Assembly (NCBI GenBank): GCA_946811695.1
Contig: OX328125.1
Span: 99,228,143-99,292,142, forward strand
Direction of reading: 5' to 3'
Length of the DNA: 64,000 nucleotides
Origin: Gonocerus acuteangulatus
Taxonomy: Eukaryota; Arthropoda; Insecta; Hemiptera; Coreidae
The notes below the pieces were generated by a model. That model did no database searches, was not told the DNA's origin, and worked only from the letters and a program-made list of their open reading frames with translations. The position numbers were made by a program, and so were the translations under genes. This document shows, one piece after another, positions 58,142-64,000 of the stretch. Numbering within the stretch: position 1 is the first letter of the stretch; the number at the start of each line of letters is the position of its first letter.

Positions 58142-58144
<3 letters not shown>

Positions 58145-58145
<1 letters not shown>

Positions 58146-58674
58146 CACGTGCCTGTCTGTTTGTTCATTATACAAATCTACACACGGGAAACCTCCTAGG
58201 CTAGGTCAAAATAGTCAACTTTCAAAATTTGGTCAAAAGTTTTGTTCAAGAAAAATTGGCTACACTGAACCATTCAGATTGTGACGGCCATTTTAAATAA
58301 TGTCCCAAATTGATTTGTTGATGTTCTTGATAATTAGAATAACTCGAACTCATTGATGATTTTACATCATTGTATAATCATGCAATGAAGTATATTTCAA
58401 TTTTATATCAACAGTCACTGACTAACTAAGGAGCGCTGGTTTTTCTTTGATAAGAGCTATCTAGTCGCAGGCTGTGGTGCTGGCCTCTGTCGGCAGTTTT
58501 ATGAATTGCTGTGATGCTGGCCTCTGTTGACTGTTTCACGAATATATAGACAGATATGAACAAATTCACACCGTTTGACCGATTTTGACTTAACTGCGTA
58601 TACAGGTAGATCTTGATACGGGGAGAGTCACAGGCAGAAAGTAGGTGTAGCATGGCACACTGGGTAACACCTAG
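58145..58674 (+). mobile_element. Short non-autonomous Helitron, copy 1
   Basis: Starts TCACGTGCCTGTCTG after A and ends GGGTAACACCTAG before T, which fits Helitron insertion between A and T. A hairpin at 58645-58660 (GTGTaGC, loop ATG, GCACAC) lies 10 nt before CTAG. The interior has repeated GTGGTGCTGGCCTCTGT and GTGATGCTGGCCTCTGTTG segments about 50 bp apart. Copy 2 is at 61728-62310, inverted. No Rep/helicase, so non-autonomous. Confidence 0.75.
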
Positions 58675-59213
58675 TAACTTATAAAGGCTGATCTTGAGGG
58701 ATAAGGTTTATTTACGCCATAAAGATGACAACAAATACTTGCCAAAAAAATATGCCCAAATTGTTTTATCATCGCGTCAAGGAGTCCATCTGTCAACCAA
58801 CAGGTATCATATTCAGAAAAACGCAATCGAATATTCAAAAACTTTTTCTTATTTTAATTCTTAATTTTCATAATTAAAATTGTATAAATATATTATGCAT
58901 ATATGTATATATTGCCAGCTGGTTTATAATACGGGCTGGTTGAAATAACGATGATACTCACCAGCCTCCTCATATCATGGAAACCGCACTCGGCTTTCGG
59001 CGGATTTGCGGTTTGAAAGTATAGGTTTCCATCCATAAAGCAACCTTGAATATTTGCTTTTTGTACAATTACCAACTTTCCCGTAGAAAAACTAGGCAAA
59101 ATCTAAGAACAGCTTTTGCGTAAGCGGTTGCTTCACAATTCATGTCTGATTGCGCCCTTACGAATTCCGACACGATTCAATAAGCTTCGGGGTTGAAGTT
59201 TACATATAACAAG

Positions 59214-59266
<53 letters not shown>

Positions 59267-59558
59267 CAAGAGAGACCAAGGCTTTCGCAATCTATGTAAT
59301 TTACAGTAAATGTTGTTAGCATTACAGATTGTTTTATATGTTGCAATAACAATTATTTTTATACAAATATTTTTGAGGACAACCGCAATCAGTCAGATGG
59401 TTATTTATTTATTTATGTGGTTTTAGAGCTAGCAACGGGGCGATTAGCTCTATAAACATGTAGAGTGCAAACAAAATAAAAGATCTCAAACATCAAAAAT
59501 AAAATATTTAAATAAAAAATGAAATAACTGAATCTATCAACATTAATACTATACAAGA

Positions 59559-59597
<39 letters not shown>

Positions 59598-59950
59598 AAG
59601 GCAAAGAGAGAAAAAATAGAATAATAAAAATACCAAACATAAAGGTGAACTATAAAATAAAAAACAGATGGTTAGTCGACGATCGAATGAAACTAGCACA
59701 AAAAATTCTCTGGAGAATTTTCAGGAGCAATAAGCACTAACAAACACGTACAAGAAAAGGAGCACAAATACTGTTTTGTGTGGTCAAAATCAGAGTAATT
59801 TTTTCCAATTTACAAATAAATCAATATTTACAAATTCTTTATGTCATTAGTTTTATATGGTATGCAAAAGTAACCAAAAAAGAAAAGTTTTAATTCTTCG
59901 AAAACAAAATGGCGACACTGTGTCTGACGAACGGAAAACCTCTTTTTTCA
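58675..59950. other. Unassigned stretch with (TA)n and (A)n runs
   Basis: (TA)n at 59219-59261 and about 35 A at 59561-59595. The minus frames there are translated poly(A). A hairpin TAGAGCTA/TAGCTCTA lies near 59424-59452. No gene recognised. Confidence 0.4.
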
Positions 59951-60241
59951 CGGGCGATAGTCTACAGGATGAAATTTTTAATCCAGGACAAAAAAATTTA
60001 AATTATTTTTAAAGAAGAATGTTAAATATAGTATAATGCGTAGGATATTAATTATTTCGAAAATGGTAAACAATTCTTCATTTTCTATTAAAAATCTGTC
60101 GAAAATCAGTCACAAAGTCGTAATAATCAAATGAATGGATAAATCTCTACGTACTTACAATGAAATATCATTAGGCATCTGCAGTTAAAATTAGAAGTTG
60201 ATCGGGTGAAGTTAAAATTGAAAGCACTAGCGTATCGCCCG
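59951..60241 (-). mobile_element. Short-TIR element, uninterrupted copy
   Basis: Ends CGGGCGATAGTC on the left and GCGTATCGCCCG on the right. It is the inverse-orientation, SINE-free partner of 2578-3080. At the position where that copy carries the SINE it reads straight through (CGACAGATTTTTAATAG on the minus strand). Confidence 0.65.
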
Positions 60242-60927
60242 ATTTTAAAAACATTGTTTTGAGAAAATCGACTTTAAAGTTTAATTTACCGAAAAGTTCA
60301 TATTTAATACAAGATTCGTAATATCTTGTATTTTTTATTGATGATTACAATATATCAAACATATTTCCAGGAATTATGCTGTTTTTGTTACAATGGCTTT
60401 GTGAGGCATGATGTGGGAATATGTAAAACTACATAACCCACTCGACTAATACATTTTAAAAGAAAATATAACACATTTTGTGCACTGCAGATGTTAAAGC
60501 ATATTGTCTCTAGGCCACCTCCGCTTCAGCCTTCTATGAGGATTTTGTGGATTGTGGAACAAGGATAGAGAATTTATCAAAGGATTTGGATGGTCAGGGA
60601 GATTGGAATGGAACTTCTGATAGACTGATTTGGCCAGGGATTGGATAAAGGGGATATTGAAGTCATTAAAAAGGGTTAGGTTCGAGATGTGGTAGGGAGC
60701 ATAATTGAAAAAAAAAAAGTTTTTATTTTTGAAATGTATCGGGACGTCAGCCCCCCAAATAGTCGATTTTTTGGCATATTTAAAAACTGTCCCGGCACAT
60801 AAGACACTAATGGATATCATTTTCGATTATTCAAGGAAGCATTTAAGCCCATAAAAAGAAGAAAATGGTAAAACAATAGCCTTCTGCTCAAATTCAGGAA
60901 CATAGATATGCTGTAGGTCCACCCGAC
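60242..60927. other. Nothing recognised
   Basis: The 108-codon minus frame 60494-60820 has no motif. AT-rich otherwise. Confidence 0.3.
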
Positions 60928-61069
60928 ATGCGCAAACGACCCAAAGCATACGCGAAAGCCAGCGGACACTTTTTTGTGACACATGGCAACTGCGCATGCG
61001 CGAACACCACTACGTATGCGCGAACTCCACTGAGCCTGCGCGAACACCAGCGGACACTTTTTTGTAACG
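60928..61069. repeat. CpG-rich 20-bp minisatellite in two clusters
   Basis: Cluster one has two units (60928, 60948) and cluster two has three (60996, 61016, 61036), of the form ATGCGCGAACACCACTACGT with changes. Both clusters end CCAGCGGACACTTTTTTGT. TGCGCATGCGCG at 60991-61002 matches the NRF-1 type palindrome. The surroundings are CpG-poor. Confidence 0.75.
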
Positions 61070-61727
61070 TTTTTTATCCAGTTTAGTCACCGCTAAAGCA
61101 TATTTATGCTAAAAGTTAAAATATGTTATCAGTCTTTAACAATGCAATGTGGAATACCATACACGATCCTCAGACAAGATAGAATCTACAAGAAAAATTG
61201 GGAATAGAGAAACGAACTAAAGAGTCAATCGGACACCATCCATATCCCAATCCGAAGAGGACCAGTTTTTGTCTCCTTCAGCAGAAAGCTATCAGGCGCC
61301 TTCGATTTTAGGGGGGAAAGGCAAAAGAGAAGAAAAAATGTAAATCCGAGGACAAAAAAATAGCAGATATCTTTGTAAGAGTTTCCCCGAGCGGATGCAA
61401 GGGCGGTTCGCTGAAAGCGGAGGAGATCGGAGGTAGAAAAAAGGTGAGGAGAGCTAAGGATCGGAGTGGAAGGAGCGACGCTTTCCACGGGAAAGTGTAA
61501 ACAATGCCACGGGGAAAACTATCCGGTGAGGTTTTCACAAATACACCAGCTTTCCAGGATTTGTATAATATAGGCTAGGATATTTATAGACAAATATAAT
61601 ATACCAGATTTTTGGCACAAAGATCTTTTACCGGCGGAAATGTTGATAAATTAGCAACAAGATCCTGTTTTTTTTTTTTTTTTTAAATATATGAATGATT
61701 TGTGTGTGTATTAGAATTCATTATTAA
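61070..61727. other. Unassigned stretch
   Basis: Two overlapping minus frames (61225-61538) of 76-87 codons are serine/leucine-rich and overlap in different frames. No gene called. Confidence 0.3.
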
Positions 61728-62309
61728 CTAGCTGTTACCCAGTGTGCCATGCTACCCTACTTTCTGTCTATGACTCTCCCCGTATCGAGCTCTACCTGTA
61801 TACCCAGCTACCTACGTCAAAATCGGTCAAACGATGTGAATTTGATTATATTTGTCAAGTAATTCATAAATCAGCCGGCAGAGGCCAGCACCACAGCAAT
61901 TCATAAAACAGCCGACAGAGGCCAGCACCACAGCCAGCGAGTAGATAGCTCTCATCAAAGAAAGGCCAGCGCTCCTTAGTTAGACAGTGTTGATATAAAA
62001 TTGAAATATACTTCATTACATGATTATATAATGATGTAAAGTCATCAATGAGTTCGAGTTATTCTAATTATCAAGAACATCAACAAATAAATATAAGACA
62101 TTATTCAAAATGGCTGTCAATTCAAAATGGCCGTCAGAATCTGAATGGTTCAGTGTAGCCAATTGTTTTTCGACAAAACATTTGAACTTTTGACCAAATT
62201 TTGAAATTTGACTATTTTGACCTAGCCTAGGAGTTTTTCCGTATCAAACAACGGTGTGTATAAGGCACAAACTGACATACAGACGAACGGACAAACAGAC
62301 AGACACGTG

Positions 62310-62310
<1 letters not shown>
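61728..62310 (-). mobile_element. Short non-autonomous Helitron, copy 2
   Basis: On the minus strand it starts TCACGTGTCTGTCTGTTTG after A and ends GGGTAACAGCTAG before T. Length 583 bp; it matches copy 1 from end to end by eye, with indels (for example TGGCTACACTGAACCATTCA and AGGAGCGCTGG). The same internal GTGGTGCTGGCCTCTGTCGG repeat pair is present. Confidence 0.8.

Positions 62311-62386
<76 letters not shown>
62311..62386. repeat. (TA)n-(GA)n microsatellite at a Helitron 5' end
   Basis: About 30 bp of TA and about 43 bp of GA adjoining the 5' end of the Helitron copy. Confidence 0.95.
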
Positions 62387-62387
<1 letters not shown>

Positions 62388-63165
62388 TAAGCATAAAATA
62401 TTTATTCGTTATGTTACATTTAATTTTAATTTTAACGTCCATTTATTATTAACATTTTAAAATTGAATATGAATGATTTGTATATGAAATCTGAATGGCT
62501 TACTAAAACGTAATGTTTATTTATTAAGCCCAAAATGAAGTTTTATTTATCGAACCCAGCTTTGCCCTAAAATTAGAACCTATTTACATTGACTAGTTCG
62601 CATCACGAAAATGTTTTTGTAACATGTGCATTAATTTATTAGGAAGTTGCCATCTATTTTAATTAATTAATAAAAGCAACTCCACAAATTCGTCTTATTA
62701 ATAAAAAATAATAATAACAGAAAAGCATAACAGTTCTAGGCAATTGTAATCGAAAACATATTAGAAAATGTTCAGAGAATTCAGGAAAATGCCTCTGTAG
62801 TTTTTTACAATAATTAACAACATTGCGGTAAAATCATAATTTTCTACGATGAATCGTCTTAGTATTGGCATCAAAAATGTATCAATAAATTATACATTTT
62901 AATTTTGATTTCGGTTACACTAAAAGCGGACACAACGCTGAAAAAAAGTCATTATTTACATGAGTTAACCTATACTTAACCATCTCATCTAATATATCAT
63001 GTCTCAACCATCTTGGCTAATATAATGATTCGTCTTTATCTTTCAACAGATCATCTAAAGTATTAATTACCTTAGTTTCGGTAATAAATAAACATATTCA
63101 GAGCAATGGAAAAATTGTACTCTATTACACCATTCAGGCGTTTTTACCAACATTATGAGGTATAA
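62387..63165. other. AT-rich spacer with a SINE tail scrap
   Basis: 62425-62460 (AATTTTAACGTCCATTTATT) is the inverted tail of SINE family B. Nothing else recognised. Confidence 0.4.
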
Positions 63166-63179
63166 TAATTGCGTCCCTT
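63166..63179 (+). repeat. Target-site duplication, left copy
   Basis: TAATTGCGTCCCTT, repeated exactly at 63986-63999 around the LINE. Confidence 0.85.
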
Positions 63180-63897
63180 ATCAGAAGTTCATGCAATCGA
63201 AATTGCAGCCCGAGAAAATCTCAGGAAAGGTGTTAAAGGGCAGAAAATACGCATTAATAGCGATAGTCAAGCTGCATTAAAGGCACTTGCATCGCATAGC
63301 GTCTCCTCAAAATTAGTTCTTGATTGCCACAATGCCCTAAATGATCTGGGCAGACATAACAGGGTTACGCTTGTGTGGGTGCCGGGACATGAGGGCATTG
63401 AGGGCAACGAGAAGGCTGGTGAGCTGGCAAGGAAAGGATCGGAGGAGATACTCAATGGTCCTGAGCCGTTCTTCGGTGTATCTAAAAGCTTTGTCAGAAA
63501 GGTAGTAAATGCCTAGGAACAAGAAGAATTTCTCAGGAATTGGCAGGCCAAGCCAGGCATGAGGCAGGCAAAGCTACTTTTACAGATGTCGAAGGACAGG
63601 GCAGGATATTTCTTTCAACTGACAAGGACATAACTAAGGAGGATAGTCGGATTTCTCACAGGACATGGTCCGCTAAGAAAACACCTGTGCACGATGGGAC
63701 TAATAGAGGACCCTACATGTCGCTGGTGCCTCGAGGAAGAGGAAACCTCACAGCATGTCCTCTGCGAATGTGAGGCGTTGGCCTACAACAGGTTAGTGCA
63801 CATAGGGAAGGCAATTGCTACGCCCAAGGACATAGCCGAGGCTACTCCCAAGGAGCTCAAGCTATTCGTGAGGAGCTGCAAGTTGGAAAGGGAGTGA
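63180..63897 (+). pseudogene. LINE ORF2 end: RNase H plus CCHC zinc knuckle, two stops
   Basis: One frame runs from the truncation to the TGA at 63895. It opens with SEVHAIEIAARENL (the RNase H glutamate), then INSDSQAAL (catalytic D), and VTLVWVPGHEGIEGNEKAGELA. The last usually reads GNEKADELA, so the final catalytic D appears as G. After the TAG at 63514 and the TAA at 63631 the same frame continues with FLTGHGPLRKHL and CRWCLEEEETSQHVLCECEA, the C-x2-C-x8-H-x4-C zinc motif near the C-terminus of such ORFs. There is no frameshift, only substitutions, so decay is recent. Confidence 0.85.
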
Positions 63898-63985
63898 GTT
63901 AGAGACGCAAATCACAATAGATCCAATAGGGTCGTAGTGAGCAAGGGCGAATTTGGCCCAGGTCCCCTTATATTGTATTGTATTG
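63180..63985 (+). mobile_element. 5'-truncated non-LTR retrotransposon (LINE)
   Basis: An RNase H and zinc-knuckle coding end is followed by about 75 bp of 3' untranslated sequence and a tail of TATTG repeats. The insertion is flanked by a perfect 14-bp target duplication. Everything 5' of RNase H (ORF1, endonuclease, RT) is absent, as expected for aborted TPRT. An RNase H domain downstream of RT places it in the I/R1/LOA/jockey-side group of LINEs; the exact clade cannot be settled without the RT. Confidence 0.85.
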
Positions 63986-63999
63986 TAATTGCGTCCCTT
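63986..63999 (+). repeat. Target-site duplication, right copy
   Basis: TAATTGCGTCCCTT, directly after the TATTG tail. Confidence 0.85.
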
Positions 64000-64000
64000 C

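Noticed and set aside
59420..59432. GTTTTAGAGCTAG, identical to the start of a Cas9 guide scaffold
   Set aside because: A 13-base match in AT-rich animal DNA with no tracrRNA, Cas gene or the rest of the scaffold; coincidence.
59413..59699. Phenylalanine-rich frames on the minus strand
   Set aside because: They are translations of a poly(A) run of about 35 bases.
63267..63522. Two minus-strand frames of about 60 codons
   Set aside because: Antisense shadows of the LINE RNase H frame.

Overview
This looks like a non-coding, repeat-dominated piece of an animal nuclear genome, most likely an arthropod and probably an insect. The DNA is very AT-rich, with many long (TA)n runs. The repeats are eukaryotic: tRNA- and 5S-rRNA-derived SINEs, a non-LTR retrotransposon, a mariner relic, Helitrons, long foldback elements, a copia relic and many Penelope-like elements (PLEs). 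The species assignment is inference. I find no host protein-coding gene I can support. Nearly all open frames are under 120 codons, and many are only translated (TA)n or homopolymer runs. There is a 200-base assembly gap at 53801-54000.

Layout. 1-3.1 kb: an internally deleted copia fragment, a foldback element, a Helitron-type 3' end repeated three times, and a short inverted-repeat element interrupted by a tRNA-SINE. 6.2-6.8 kb: a compound minisatellite. 7.9-8.2 kb: a PLE terminal fragment with the clearest hammerhead-ribozyme motif. 8.5-11.6 kb: two decayed copies of an unclassified repeat. 12-20 kb: a MITE, reverse-transcriptase scraps, another tRNA-SINE, a PLE foldback and a second SINE family. 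21.8-22.5 kb: five copies of a 137-bp tandem repeat. 23.5 and 31.6 kb: 5S-derived SINEs. 24.6-26.3 kb: a 1.7-kb palindromic foldback element. 32.7-34.0 kb: a Helitron between (TA)n tracts. 35.8-49.7 kb: the PLE-rich core, with one copy that keeps its GIY-YIG endonuclease domain, a second broken GIY-YIG copy, several ribozyme-bearing terminal fragments and a 68-bp satellite that starts at a decayed ribozyme. 48.7 kb: mariner relic. 50-52 kb: two related MITE families, one pair joined end to end. 54.7-56.5 kb: nested inverted repeats and C-rich tandem units. 58-62.4 kb: two copies of a short Helitron in opposite orientation and a CpG-rich 20-bp repeat. 63.2-64.0 kb: a 5'-truncated LINE with RNase H, zinc knuckle, pentanucleotide tail and a 14-bp target duplication.

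How the parts relate. The strongest theme is the set of about a dozen PLE loci. Their terminal repeats carry the hammerhead core (CTGATGA or CTGAAGA, a hairpin, then GAAACGTC) and often sit as inverted pairs, as expected of PLEs. A second theme is the SINEs: tRNA-headed and 5S-headed families share one 3' tail that can form a CGGCGC/GCGCCG hairpin, which suggests one LINE partner mobilised both. These links are inferred from reading the sequence by eye; no alignment or database search was run.
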